Notes under the pieces: model-generated
The model's database searches: none
What the model saw: the letters and a program-made list of their open reading frames with translations, nothing else
Told to the model about the DNA's origin: nothing
In this document: piece after piece, positions 26,906-36,469 of the stretch
Position numbering within the stretch: the first letter of the stretch is position 1
How the letters are laid out: each line of letters starts with the position of its first letter
Origin: FEN-1297 sp021817845
GTDB taxonomy: Bacteria; Bacteroidota; Ignavibacteria; Ignavibacteriales; Ignavibacteriaceae
Assembly (NCBI GenBank): GCA_021817845.1
Contig: JAKAFW010000001.1
Coordinates: 62,001 to 126,000, forward strand
Length of the DNA: 64,000 nt
Direction of reading: 5' to 3'
Position numbers and translations under genes: made by a program

Positions 26906-27350
26906 ATTAAAAAGAATTCTACTTGCTGAGGATGATAAAAATGATATTGAATTAACCCTGGCTGCTTTGGAAGAATTTAACCTTGCAAATGAAGTTGATG
27001 TGGTTAATGATGGCAAAGAAGCGCTTGACTATTTACATTACAATGGAAAATTTACAAACCGTATTTCTGTAAACCCCGCAGTAATTTTATTGGATATTAA
27101 AATGCCTAAGGTTACCGGGCTTGAAGTACTGAAACAAATAAAGTCGGATGAAAATCTTAAAATGATTCCCTGCGTTATTTTAACATCATCCAACCAGGAA
27201 AAGGATTTAGTGGAAGGTTATAAGCTTGGTGCTAACGCTTATGTAGTTAAGCCCGTAGATTTTCAAGAGTTTATTCGTACTATAAAACAACTCGGCTTAT
27301 TCTGGGCGGTAATAAATGAACCCCCTCCAATGAGCGTAAGTAAAAAATAA
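26898..27350 (+). CDS. Rcp1-like single-domain response regulator
   Basis: A 150-residue receiver of the phytochrome-partner (Rcp1) type: acidic EDD at 11-13, long insertion YLHYNGKFTNRISVNP before phospho-acceptor D66 (ILLDIKMPKVTG), T96 and K118, and the family's YVVKPVDFQEF and LGLFW segments. It overlaps the kinase gene by 8 bases and is very likely phosphorylated by it. No output domain. Confidence 0.9.
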   Translation: MNELKRILLAEDDKNDIELTLAALEEFNLANEVDVVNDGKEALDYLHYNGKFTNRISVNPAVILLDIKMPKVTGLEVLKQIKSDENLKMIPCVILTSSNQEKDLVEGYKLGANAYVVKPVDFQEFIRTIKQLGLFWAVINEPPPMSVSKK

Positions 27351-27378
27351 ATTTCAATTAGATATTACGGGACGTTTT

Positions 27379-27552
27379 ATGGACAAAATAATTTCTATTC
27401 TTCACCTTGAGGATGATGAACAAGATGCATTGTTAATCCATCACACAATTTATTCTGAATTAACCTCCTGTAAAATAAAAAGAGTGGATAATAGGCAAGA
27501 TTTTGAAAATGCACTTTCTAATGAAAAGTTTGACCTAATTCTTTCTGAGTAA
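27379..27552 (+). pseudogene. Truncated receiver domain
   Basis: An ATG at 27379 opens 57 codons: MDKIISILHLEDDEQDALLI, then a helix and SNEKFDLILSE followed by TAA. This is the first half of a receiver domain, with the acidic pocket (LEDDEQD), ending precisely where the phospho-acceptor aspartate of the FDLILSD motif should be: Glu then stop. Fifteen bases later the glucosidase gene begins with its own ribosome site. It probably once began a third signalling protein (a receiver-PAS kinase is common after such pairs) that was lost by deletion. Confidence 0.75.
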
Positions 27553-27567
27553 AACATTGGAGATACG

Positions 27568-30198
27568 ATGCTTGCTGAAAATGCCCGGCTTTTAGAAATT
27601 AAGGAAGGAAATTCTTTATGGCGAAAATGGGGACCCTATTTAACGGACCGCCAGTGGGGAACTGTCAGAGAAGATTATTCAGCGAATGGCGATGCGTGGG
27701 ATTACGTCTCACACGATGCAGCTCGAAGCAAAGCTTACCGCTGGGGCGAAGAAGGTATCGGAGGTATTTGCGACGATAAACAAACTATTTGTTTTGCTCT
27801 TTCTTTTTGGAATGGTAAAGATTCGATCCTGAAAGAGAGATATTTCGGATTGACAGGCAAAGAAGGAAATCACGGCGAAGATGTTAAAGAATATTTTTAT
27901 TACTTAGAAAATATTCCGACGCATTCATACATGAAAATGTTGTACAAATATCCTCAAACAGAATTCCCTTATTCTCAGCTTCTCCAGGAAAATCAAAAAC
28001 GCGGAAAACTTGATCCTGAATTTGAATTGATCGATACTGGAATCTTTAATGAAGATAAATACTTTGACGTCTTTATAGAATATTCTAAAGCCGACCTCGA
28101 AGATATTTTAATTAAGCTTACTGTTTGCAATCGCGCTAATGAAAATGCCATGCTAAATGTTGTCCCTCAAATCTGGTTCAGAAATACATGGTCTTGGGGT
28201 TATGATGATTATAAACCCGGAATAAGTACCGGAAATAAAAATTATCTTCTGTTAAGTCATCAAAATATAGGCAACTATTCTCTTTTCTATGAAGAAAATC
28301 CCGAATTACTTTTTTGCGATAATGATACTAATATTAAAAAACTTTATAATGTTGATTCTGAAGACCTTTTTAAGGATGGAATAAATGACTTCATAGTAAA
28401 CGGTAAAAAGGAAGCTGTAAATAATACGGCCGGGACGAAAGCTGGCATAAACTACAAAATTACGCTTCCCGCGCTTGGCTCAAAAGTAATTAGACTAAGA
28501 TTGAAGGCTAATTCGGACAAGCCAGAATTAATAAATCCTTTTGAAGATTTCGATTCGATCTTTAATCTGAGAACTAAAGAGACAGATGAATTTTATGAAG
28601 AACTTGAGTCTCAAATTAAAAATCAGGATGAAAAAAACGTCCAACGGCAAGCGCTAGCAGGAATGTTATGGTGCAAACAATTTTATTATTACGATGTCCG
28701 GCATTGGCTAAAAGGTGACCCTTCTCAACCCTCTCCGCCACCAGAAAGATATAAAGGCAGAAATAATGAATGGAATCATTTAAATAATTCGGATATAATT
28801 TCTATGCCTGATAAATGGGAATACCCATGGTACGCTTCGTGGGATTTGGCTTTCCATTGTATCCCATTTGCTTTGATTGATCCTGAGTTTGCAAAACACC
28901 AACTCAGACTTTTAACTCGTGAGTGGTATATGAACCCAAATGGTCAGCTTCCCGCTTATGAATGGAATTTCTCAGATGTCAATCCGCCCGTGCATGCTTG
29001 GGCAACATGGCGAGTTTATAAAATAGATCAGAAAGCAAATAACGGTCATGGTGACATCCCTTTCCTTGAATCGGTTTTTCATAAACTCCTTCTTAATTTT
29101 ACATGGTGGGTTAATAGAAAGGATGAAGATAATAGAAATATCTTTCAAGGTGGCTTTCTCGGCTTAGATAATATCGGAGTATTCGATAGAAGCGCCGGTT
29201 TACCCGAAGGCGGGCATCTTGAAGAAGCAGACGCTACAAGCTGGATGGCAATGTTCTCACTTAATCTTTTAAGAATTTCTCTTGAGCTTTCAAAACATAA
29301 TCCTGTGTATCAAGATGTCGCCACGAAATTCTTGGAACACTTTCTGTTTATAGCCGGCGCTATGACTGACATTGGCGGCGAAGGAATCGATCTATGGGAT
29401 GAAGAAGATCAATTTTTTTATGATGTCCTTCATACTTCAGACGATAAATATGTAAAACTAAAAGTACGCTCGATGGTTGGTTTAATACCGCTTTTCGCCG
29501 TCGAAGTGCTCGAACCTGAAATAATGAGCACAAGTCCAAAATTTTCAGAAAGACTCGATTGGTTCTTAAACTATCGCCCCGATCTTGCTAATCTTGTTTC
29601 AAGATGGCAGGATAAAGGTATGAAGGAAACACGCCTCTTTTCTTTGCTGAGGGGACATCGCTTAAAGAAAATCTTAAATCGAATGCTGGATGAGACGGAA
29701 TTTCTTTCGGAGTACGGAATTCGTGCGCTCTCAAAATATCATGAAAAAAATCCTTATGTACTTTTAACTGGTGGTAAGGTTTTCTCTGTTAATTATGAGC
29801 CTGCTGAGTCTCAAACCGGACTTTTCGGAGGTAATTCAAATTGGCGCGGACCTGTTTGGTTCCCGGTAAATTTTTTAATCATCGAATCGCTGCAAAGATT
29901 TCATCATTATTATGGCGATGATTTTAAAGTGGAATATCCTGTAAACTCGGGAAAGTATCTTACTCTTAAAGAAATTTCCAACGAATTAACAACCAGATTA
30001 TCAAAAATATTTCTGAAAGATGAAAATGGAAATCGTCCTGTTTTCGGAGAGAATAAGAAATTTCAAACTGATCCTCATTTTAAGGATTATATTTTATTTC
30101 ACGAATATTTCAATGGAGATAACGGAAAAGGATTGGGAGCCTCCCATCAAACAGGGTGGACTGGTTTAATAGCCAAGCTTCTTCAACCAAAAGTTTAA
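27568..30198 (+). CDS. GH63-like (MGH1-type) glucosidase
   Basis: An 876-residue cytoplasmic protein, no signal peptide. It has an N-terminal beta-sandwich (FWNGKDSILKERYFGLTGKE, VPQIWFRNTWSWGYDD) and an (alpha/alpha)6 barrel (from about residue 350) with MLWCKQFYYYDVRHWL, PWYASWDLAFHCIPFALID, EWNFSDVNPPVHAWA, EEADATSWMAMFSLNLL and SNWRGPVWFPVNFL. These are features of glycoside hydrolase 63-type enzymes that hydrolyse alpha-glucosides such as glucosylglycerate-like or trehalose-like compounds; the substrate is not evident. GGAG at 27559 gives the start. It pairs with a dehydrogenase 25 bases downstream. Confidence 0.85.
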   Translation: MLAENARLLEIKEGNSLWRKWGPYLTDRQWGTVREDYSANGDAWDYVSHDAARSKAYRWGEEGIGGICDDKQTICFALSFWNGKDSILKERYFGLTGKEGNHGEDVKEYFYYLENIPTHSYMKMLYKYPQTEFPYSQLLQENQKRGKLDPEFELIDTGIFNEDKYFDVFIEYSKADLEDILIKLTVCNRANENAMLNVVPQIWFRNTWSWGYDDYKPGISTGNKNYLLLSHQNIGNYSLFYEENPELLFCDNDTNIKKLYNVDSEDLFKDGINDFIVNGKKEAVNNTAGTKAGINYKITLPALGSKVIRLRLKANSDKPELINPFEDFDSIFNLRTKETDEFYEELESQIKNQDEKNVQRQALAGMLWCKQFYYYDVRHWLKGDPSQPSPPPERYKGRNNEWNHLNNSDIISMPDKWEYPWYASWDLAFHCIPFALIDPEFAKHQLRLLTREWYMNPNGQLPAYEWNFSDVNPPVHAWATWRVYKIDQKANNGHGDIPFLESVFHKLLLNFTWWVNRKDEDNRNIFQGGFLGLDNIGVFDRSAGLPEGGHLEEADATSWMAMFSLNLLRISLELSKHNPVYQDVATKFLEHFLFIAGAMTDIGGEGIDLWDEEDQFFYDVLHTSDDKYVKLKVRSMVGLIPLFAVEVLEPEIMSTSPKFSERLDWFLNYRPDLANLVSRWQDKGMKETRLFSLLRGHRLKKILNRMLDETEFLSEYGIRALSKYHEKNPYVLLTGGKVFSVNYEPAESQTGLFGGNSNWRGPVWFPVNFLIIESLQRFHHYYGDDFKVEYPVNSGKYLTLKEISNELTTRLSKIFLKDENGNRPVFGENKKFQTDPHFKDYILFHEYFNGDNGKGLGASHQTGWTGLIAKLLQPKV

Positions 30199-30223
30199 TT
30201 TATTAAAAACAACTGGAGCAAAA

Positions 30224-31081
30224 ATGAGTGAACCTACAAAAGAAAATTTTCCCGAAATAGTAATGCCTCAACCCGAACCAATAAAAATCCTTTCCGGGCA
30301 GAAGGCTTTAGTAACCGGAGCTAATTCAGGTATTGGCGAAGGCATTGCAATTCAACTTGCCAAAGCCGGCGCAGATGTTGTCGTCAATTATGTCAACAAT
30401 CCCGATGAAGCAAATGCCGTGGTTGAAAAAATTAAAAAGTTAGGAGTAAATGCCGTTGCCATTCAAGCTGACGTAAGCAATGAGGCAGAGGTTATTTCAA
30501 TGTTCAATCAAATGTTTAAAGAATTTGGCACTATTGATATTCTCGTTAACAATGCTGGGCTTCAACAAGATTCTCCTTTCGATAAAATGACGATTGAAAA
30601 ATGGAACAAGGTCATAAGCGTAAATCTTACCGGGCAATTCCTTTGTGCCAGGGAAGCGATTATAGAATTCAAGCGCCGGGGAGTGAAAAAAGAAATTTCC
30701 TGTGCTGCTGGAAAAATAATTCATATAAGCTCCGTTCATGAAGTTATTCCTTGGGCAGGACATGTAAATTATGCCTCATCCAAAGGGGGAATAATGATGT
30801 TAATGAAAAGTATTGCCCAGGAAGTTGCACCTTTCAGAATTCGCGTAAATAGTATTTGCCCCGGTGCTATTAGAACGCCGATAAATAAAAGCGCCTGGGA
30901 TACACAGGAAGCTTATAATAAGTTGATGGAATTAATTCCTTACGGTAGAATTGGAGAGGTAGATGACATAGGTAGGGCTGCTGTTTGGCTTGCTTCGGAT
31001 CATGCCGATTATATCACCGGTACAAGTATTTTTATTGACGGTGGGATGACTCTGTACCCGGGCTTCGCTACTGGCGGATAA
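30224..31081 (+). CDS. Short-chain dehydrogenase, glucose 1-dehydrogenase-like
   Basis: A 285-residue SDR. Cofactor motif TGANSGIGEG near residue 31, ADVSN, NNAGLQ, catalytic serine in HISSVHE, YASSKG (Tyr/Lys pair), and CPGAIRTPIN. An extended N-terminus of about 25 residues (PEIVMPQPEP) precedes the Rossmann fold. Members close to this type oxidise glucose with NAD(P). Lying directly behind an alpha-glucosidase, it may oxidise the released glucose; this is inference. A strong two-way terminator follows. Confidence 0.85.
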   Translation: MSEPTKENFPEIVMPQPEPIKILSGQKALVTGANSGIGEGIAIQLAKAGADVVVNYVNNPDEANAVVEKIKKLGVNAVAIQADVSNEAEVISMFNQMFKEFGTIDILVNNAGLQQDSPFDKMTIEKWNKVISVNLTGQFLCAREAIIEFKRRGVKKEISCAAGKIIHISSVHEVIPWAGHVNYASSKGGIMMLMKSIAQEVAPFRIRVNSICPGAIRTPINKSAWDTQEAYNKLMELIPYGRIGEVDDIGRAAVWLASDHADYITGTSIFIDGGMTLYPGFATGG

Positions 31082-31089
31082 GTTCAAAG

Positions 31090-31121
31090 TATCCGGATTA
31101 GAATTTCTTCTAATCCGGATA
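31090..31121. terminator. Bidirectional intrinsic terminator
   Basis: TATCCGGATTAGAA-TTTC-TTCTAATCCGGATA forms a perfect 14-pair stem. It lies between the convergent SDR gene (stop at 31081) and the cytochrome gene (stop at 31129). The plus side runs into a T-rich stretch (TTTTATTTTTTCTTTTTT); the minus side has a weaker tract. Confidence 0.85.
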
Positions 31122-31128
31122 TATGATT

Positions 31129-33069
31129 TTATTTTTTCTTTTTTACGTTCCAGACTACTAAGAAGATCAATCCGATTCCTGCAAATACAACGGCTATTAA
31201 TGTGAAAAATGAAACCGGTTCCATCCCGGGTTCTTTTATCATTCCTCTTTCTATTCCGTTTATGGATAGAATGTAGGCTTCAATATCCGAAATTTGCTGT
31301 TGCGAAAGCGCTTGCTGGTCTCCGAAGGCTTCCATTTTTAGTGCAGGATTTGCGCCTTTGGGAACTGCTCCATGTTGAATTATTATGTCAATATTCTTTG
31401 AAAATATTTCAGGGTCTTTGTTATATAATCTTTGTGAGATCGGATTTAAAGCCGGAACTACTCCTGTTGCTGAACCTGGGTTGGCTATTTTCCCGATGCC
31501 ATTTTTACCATGACAAGCCACACAATTTTTATCAAATAATACTTTCCCGTGCTCGGTGCTGCCAAGAATTGAAGCCGCTAATCCTGCGGATTGAAGATTT
31601 ACTGAATCGACTTTTGTTTGGCTTGCTGTATCTGGAATTGCAACTGTATTAGCGTTTGAATTGCTTGGTTGTGTTGAAACAATCTGCGGAGCCGATCCGG
31701 GTCCCATGTTGCTTGGTGTCAACAAAAATGCTACCAATTGATTTAGTTGTGCGACTTTCAAAAATGAAAAAGGCGGCATTATGGAAGTTGGGTTATGCAA
31801 TTTTGAGTTTTGAATTTGAGCTATCAACCATTCCTTTGTCCTTCCTTTCTGAACTTCATTCGATAGATCTGGACCAACTGTTCCGCCGGTGCCCATAATT
31901 GAATGGCAACCAATACATCCTATCGATGTGAAAAGTTGTTTGCCAAGCCTTATATCATTTGAAGAAAAATTTTCTTTATGAAGAATTTCTTTTGAATTAC
32001 TTTTTTGTTTAACCGCTGTTGATTCACCACTTAGATAACCGGCAATTGTTAGTATGATTACTGCCATAACTATTAACAGCCCGGTTGGAACTACAATTAA
32101 TCTCTTAAATGGATTTCTAATTTTATTTTTATCAATAAATGGAAGCAATAACAATAGTAAAACAAGTACTGTGGGGATTCCTACCGTTCCTATAACTTCA
32201 AGTACACCTGGAAAGAATTTTAAAGCTTGATAAAGAAACAAAAAATTCCATTCTGGCTTTGGTACGTACGAACTATCCATCGGATCTGCAGGACCTGAAA
32301 ATGGTGGCGGAGAAAATGTTGATAAGGCGACTAACGCCAACAAAATTATAATTGCTACTAAAACGTCCTTAAAAATTTGATCCGGCCAAAATTGTCCGGT
32401 TACATTTCTTTTTTCTTCCTCCCACGGTCCCACACTCCCGTGTTTTCTAAACGCTACCAAATGAAGTATTATAAACATGACAATAACCCCCGGTATAACC
32501 GCCACGTGCAATATAAAAAATCTTGAAAGCGTCAACTGCCCCATTGAACTACCGCCCCTAATCACTTGTTTAATGAAATTACCTAAAAAAGGAAACGTTC
32601 CACCTATATTTGTCCCAACCTGCGCTGCCCAGTAACCTCGTTGATCCCACGGAAGCGCTGCTCCCGTAAAACTCATTCCGAGTGCTAACAAAAACAGGAT
32701 TACACCAAGAATCCAGGTTAGCTGTCTCGGATTTTTATATGCTCCCCATATAAAAACTCGAAGCATATGAAGTGAAACAATCACAATCATTGCGGTGGCT
32801 CCCCAGTAATGCAACCCATGAATCAACCATCCGAAGGGTACTTCAACCCTCAGAAAATTTATACTGTCGTAAGCGTGGTCAACAGTTGGTGCATAATAAA
32901 ATAGTTCAAGCACACCCGTAATTAGTTGGATTAGAAATACTAACAATGTTGCACTTCCAAGAGCGTACGAAAATCTTGAACCTCCGGGGATTTCTTCATC
33001 CATTCCCATTCTAAGTATTGAAGAAAGAGGAATTCTTTCGTTAATCCAGTACCATACTTTTTTTGACAT
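31129..33069 (-). CDS. petB: Cytochrome b with fused C-terminal dihaem cytochrome c
   Basis: A 646-residue fusion. Residues 1-345 form a cytochrome b6/subunit IV-like part with haem ligands H87/H101 and H188/H203; the 15-residue spacing of the latter pair is the b6-type. PEWN (272-275) is the quinol-site PEWY-like motif. After a linker come two cytochrome c domains with CIGCH at 385-389 and CVACH at 516-520, separated by a low-complexity Ser/Thr/Asn linker, and a final membrane helix (about 619-640). It would pass electrons from quinol through b haems and Rieske to its own c haems, so it replaces cytochrome c1/f. The Rieske gene lies 11 bases upstream on the same strand. Confidence 0.9.
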   Translation of the reverse strand: MSKKVWYWINERIPLSSILRMGMDEEIPGGSRFSYALGSATLLVFLIQLITGVLELFYYAPTVDHAYDSINFLRVEVPFGWLIHGLHYWGATAMIVIVSLHMLRVFIWGAYKNPRQLTWILGVILFLLALGMSFTGAALPWDQRGYWAAQVGTNIGGTFPFLGNFIKQVIRGGSSMGQLTLSRFFILHVAVIPGVIVMFIILHLVAFRKHGSVGPWEEEKRNVTGQFWPDQIFKDVLVAIIILLALVALSTFSPPPFSGPADPMDSSYVPKPEWNFLFLYQALKFFPGVLEVIGTVGIPTVLVLLLLLLPFIDKNKIRNPFKRLIVVPTGLLIVMAVIILTIAGYLSGESTAVKQKSNSKEILHKENFSSNDIRLGKQLFTSIGCIGCHSIMGTGGTVGPDLSNEVQKGRTKEWLIAQIQNSKLHNPTSIMPPFSFLKVAQLNQLVAFLLTPSNMGPGSAPQIVSTQPSNSNANTVAIPDTASQTKVDSVNLQSAGLAASILGSTEHGKVLFDKNCVACHGKNGIGKIANPGSATGVVPALNPISQRLYNKDPEIFSKNIDIIIQHGAVPKGANPALKMEAFGDQQALSQQQISDIEAYILSINGIERGMIKEPGMEPVSFFTLIAVVFAGIGLIFLVVWNVKKKK

Positions 33070-33080
33070 GTTTTTACCCG

Positions 33081-33611
33081 TTAAATTTTTACTTTTTTGT
33101 TAATGCCAAGTTGAAATTTTTCCCATTCAACATATAATTCGTCTCCTTCAATTTTCGTAGGAAGTGTGTCTAAACTTCTAGGTGCAGGACCTGAAATTAC
33201 TTTCCCGTTTTCCGCAAAAACACTGCCGTGGCATGGACATTCAAATTGACTTTTTTGAGGATCCCAATTATAGCTGCATCCAAGATGCGGGCATATTGGC
33301 GAAAATACTTCTATATCCGAATTGGATTTTTTTATTGCCCAAACATTGTGCATTTCTGTGTCATTTAAATAGGCATCCTTTGCGCTTGATGCAACTGTTA
33401 GTCTCACCGGCGAACCTTCAGGAATATTTCCAATTTTTCCGGCTTTAGAAAATGATGTTAATCTGGATTTTAATGCTGGGCTGATTACCGCATCTAAAGC
33501 AGGTATCCCCAATATTAATCCTGAAATTGCTGCTAAAGAAACGGAAAATATTTTTAAGAATCCTCTCCTTGAAAATTGAGACGATCCTTTTAAGCCACCT
33601 TCTTCTTTCAT
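33081..33611 (-). CDS. petC: Rieske iron-sulfur protein
   Basis: A 176-residue protein with a twin-arginine-like start (SRRGFLKIF), a single membrane anchor (20-42) and the Rieske cluster motifs C107-P-H109-L-G-C112 and C125-P-C127-H128-G. The GPAPRSLDTLP proline loop follows. It transfers electrons from quinol to the fused cytochrome c domains of the downstream gene. The pair form a minimal bc-type complex with no separate c1 gene, like the petCB arrangement of green sulfur bacteria. Confidence 0.93.
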   Translation of the reverse strand: MKEEGGLKGSSQFSRRGFLKIFSVSLAAISGLILGIPALDAVISPALKSRLTSFSKAGKIGNIPEGSPVRLTVASSAKDAYLNDTEMHNVWAIKKSNSDIEVFSPICPHLGCSYNWDPQKSQFECPCHGSVFAENGKVISGPAPRSLDTLPTKIEGDELYVEWEKFQLGINKKVKI

Positions 33612-34181
33612 GGTACTCTCTTAAATATTTTTGGAAATTAAATTATTAATTGATGTTAAACAAAATTTATTTTTTAATCCACTCTACCGCTGCTGAATTA
33701 AAAGTCGTGGCTATTTACCTAATTTATTTTTAACAGCAAATTGCCAAAACTTTTATATTTTATTGGGAGAAGGAAAAAACTATCTTGAATATTATACGCA
33801 AATAGATTCTAAATTAAAAAATTTAAAACCATAAACCAAAGTTGATGGTAACTTTTATCAATTAATGTGCCGGAGTTAATTTCTTCAGTTTAATTTGTCC
33901 CTGAACAAAAAAAATTAAATTCTAAAGGAATATTGTAAAGCTTTGTCAATCAAATGTTGATGAATGTCAATTATTCTCTGAATGCAAAAATTGCTTTCTC
34001 AATAATGAAATATTTATTACACTTAATGAAAATGCTGAAACTCTTGCGTGACAAAATCATATTCTAAATTTAATGGAATAAAAAAATAATATTGATTAAA
34101 CTGAAGGTGCTTTATTTTTGTTTAATTATTATTAGTTAATTACTTATTTTTACCAACCAATATTTGATTTAATTTATTGCA
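33612..34181. other. Intergenic region, nothing recognised
   Basis: A 570-base AT-rich spacer between the divergent Rieske gene and the membrane acyltransferase-like gene. It must contain both promoters, but I could not identify them with confidence. No gene or clear repeat was seen. Confidence 0.5.
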
Positions 34182-35276
34182 ATGACTCAAAGCCCAAAAA
34201 AGAATAGAATTATTTTTATAGATTTAATGAGAGCGTTTGCCGTTTTTCAAATGGTTCAAGGGCATACCGTGGATGCCCTGCTTTCCAATAATTACCGCAA
34301 TATGGACTCTCCGGTTTTTGTTTTTTGGTTCTTTATGAGAGGAATGACAGCTCCTATTTTTATGTTTACAGCCGGAACCGTTTTTATGTATCTCTTTAGG
34401 CTTGCTGGGGTACCTTTCCATTCTAACCCACGTGTTAAAAAAGGTATTAAAAGATTCTTTCTTCTCCTGTTCTTAGGTTATTTGCTTCGCTACCCAACTC
34501 CTACAATCATAAATTTTTCAAATGTAACCCGGGAACAATGGAATGTCTTTTTCGCCGTTGACGTTCTTCATCTTATAGCGTTTGGACTTTTGTTCTTAAT
34601 GATTTGTGCTTACGTTGCTGAAAAATTTCACGTTAACGACTACTTGGTCTTTTCAATTGTTAGTTTAATATTTTTTGCACTGTATCCTCCTTTCAGTTTA
34701 ATCAATTGGTTAAAGATTTTTCCTGCACCAATTGCAGGTTATTTTTATACTGGCAGCGGTTCAAATTTCCCCCTATTCCCATGGGTTGGCTATGTTATTG
34801 CCGGCGGTGTGCTAGGTAGTTATCTTGCAAAGCACCCTCTTGTCTTTAAAGACCCGCGCTTTAGTCTAAAACTTGCTTTTGCTGGTTTGCTTCTTATTAT
34901 TGTAGCTTTAATTGGTAATGAAATTGAAATTTTTACTTATCATCAAAGTTACCTTTGGACCACTAGCCCGAACTTAATTTTTTATCGATTGGGTATAGTT
35001 CTATTTCTTAATTCAATAATTTCGTTTATTACTCTTAAGATCGAAACTATTCCGAGGGTCTTTATCTTGATCGGAAGAAATACTTTACTAATTTATATTG
35101 TCCATTTGGTGATTTTATATGGCAGCGCCTGGAATCCTGGACTGATCGACGCTTTTGATAAAAGCCTTAATGTCTGGAACACCATTGGCACAGCAATAAT
35201 TATGATCCTTAGCATGACGCTTATGGTTCTTGTGCTTCATTATTTTAAGATGAAAAACAAAGCTGTAGCTGCATAG
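34182..35276 (+). CDS. Polytopic membrane protein, heparan-alpha-glucosaminide acetyltransferase-like
   Basis: A 364-residue protein with about nine or ten membrane helices. The N-terminus RIIFIDLMRAFAVFQMVQGH is the pattern of the DUF1624/YeiB-like and acyltransferase-3-like families, in which the first helix carries the conserved R/D and H. WVGYVIAGGVLGSYL and the terminal LIYIVHLVILYG are also typical. A membrane acyl transfer reaction is likely, but the substrate is unknown. It is followed at 46 bases by ruvB, with no obvious functional link. Confidence 0.7.
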   Translation: MTQSPKKNRIIFIDLMRAFAVFQMVQGHTVDALLSNNYRNMDSPVFVFWFFMRGMTAPIFMFTAGTVFMYLFRLAGVPFHSNPRVKKGIKRFFLLLFLGYLLRYPTPTIINFSNVTREQWNVFFAVDVLHLIAFGLLFLMICAYVAEKFHVNDYLVFSIVSLIFFALYPPFSLINWLKIFPAPIAGYFYTGSGSNFPLFPWVGYVIAGGVLGSYLAKHPLVFKDPRFSLKLAFAGLLLIIVALIGNEIEIFTYHQSYLWTTSPNLIFYRLGIVLFLNSIISFITLKIETIPRVFILIGRNTLLIYIVHLVILYGSAWNPGLIDAFDKSLNVWNTIGTAIIMILSMTLMVLVLHYFKMKNKAVAA

Positions 35277-35322
35277 TATTTTTATTAACTTATTCTTTAA
35301 TATACAAATTCATTAAACCTAA

Positions 35323-36351
35323 ATGAGAAAATCAGCCTCCACAAATCCTGAACCGGATGAAGAAGAGAAAAAGTACGAACAATCTCTTCGCCCATTAAGA
35401 TTGTCTGAATTCGTCGGACAAACTAAAATTACGGATAATCTTAATGTCTTCGTCTCTGCTGCTAAAAAAAGAGGTGAGGCGCTTGATCATGTCCTGTTAA
35501 CTGGCCCCCCGGGACTTGGCAAAACTACTCTCGCTCATATTATCGCCCATGAACTTGGCGTAAAACTCAAACTTACATCCGGACCAGTGTTGGAAAAACC
35601 CGGCGACCTTGCAGGTCTTCTTACTACCTTAGAAGAAAATTCTATCTTGTTTATTGATGAAATTCATCGTCTAAGCCCGGTGGTTGAAGAATATCTTTAT
35701 TCCGCTATGGAAGATTATAAATTGGATATTATGATCGATAGCGGACCGAATGCAAGATCGGTGCAAATTAGTCTTCCTAAATATACTTTGGTCGGCGCTA
35801 CAACCAGAGCAGGCATGCTTACCTCACCGCTTCGCGATAGATTCGGAATAAAATTTCGCCTCGATTATTACGATGCCGAAACTCTTAACAAAATAGTTAT
35901 TCGTTCTGCTCAAATCCTTGACCTGAAAATTAATGAGGATGCCGCCTTTGAAATCGCAAAACGTTCACGCGGTACTCCCAGAATTTCAAATCGACTCCTA
36001 AGACGAACTCGTGATTTTGCCGATTATGATGACAAAAAAATAATCGATATAGATGTTTCTAAAAAAGCCTTAACTGCTTTAGAGGTTGATGAATACGGCC
36101 TTGATGAAATGGACAAGGATATCATTTTGGCAATAATTGAAAAATATAAAGGGGGCCCTGTTGGCTTGGGTACACTTGCCGTAGCCGTTAATGAGGACCC
36201 GGGTACCATTGAAGAGGTTTATGAACCGTTCTTAATTCAGCAAGGATTTATTCAACGGACTCCGAGAGGTAGAGAAGCTACTGAACTCGCTTATAAAAGA
36301 TTCGGAAGAAATAAATTAAATTCGGACAAAACCGGATTTCTGTTTGACTGA
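35323..36351 (+). CDS. ruvB: Holliday junction branch migration ATPase RuvB
   Basis: A 342-residue RuvB. AAA+ ATPase motifs: Walker A GPPGLGKTT (about 60-68), Walker B LFIDEIHRL, sensor 1 GATTRAGMLTSPLRDRFG, arginine finger segment, and a C-terminal winged helix (GFIQRTPRGREATELAYKRF). It drives branch migration with RuvA; ruvA and ruvC are not in the window, as in many genomes. Starts with an ATG; charged N-terminal region precedes LRPLRLSEFVGQ. Confidence 0.97.
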   Translation: MRKSASTNPEPDEEEKKYEQSLRPLRLSEFVGQTKITDNLNVFVSAAKKRGEALDHVLLTGPPGLGKTTLAHIIAHELGVKLKLTSGPVLEKPGDLAGLLTTLEENSILFIDEIHRLSPVVEEYLYSAMEDYKLDIMIDSGPNARSVQISLPKYTLVGATTRAGMLTSPLRDRFGIKFRLDYYDAETLNKIVIRSAQILDLKINEDAAFEIAKRSRGTPRISNRLLRRTRDFADYDDKKIIDIDVSKKALTALEVDEYGLDEMDKDIILAIIEKYKGGPVGLGTLAVAVNEDPGTIEEVYEPFLIQQGFIQRTPRGREATELAYKRFGRNKLNSDKTGFLFD

Positions 36352-36469
36352 GTTTTGAAGATTACAGTCTTCTTTCTTTAGAAGAATTAATAACCAAAAT
36401 TTAATATTTGAAATAGCAGTTCTATTTGTAACCTTCAAATTGAATTAGCATATTTGCCGGCAAAAAAAT

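Noticed and set aside
33675..33725. tRNA fragment on the minus strand (D-arm-like GGTAGAG and a GACTTTTAATTC stretch)
   Set aside because: The parts are in the wrong order, there is no T-arm and no acceptor stem pairing.
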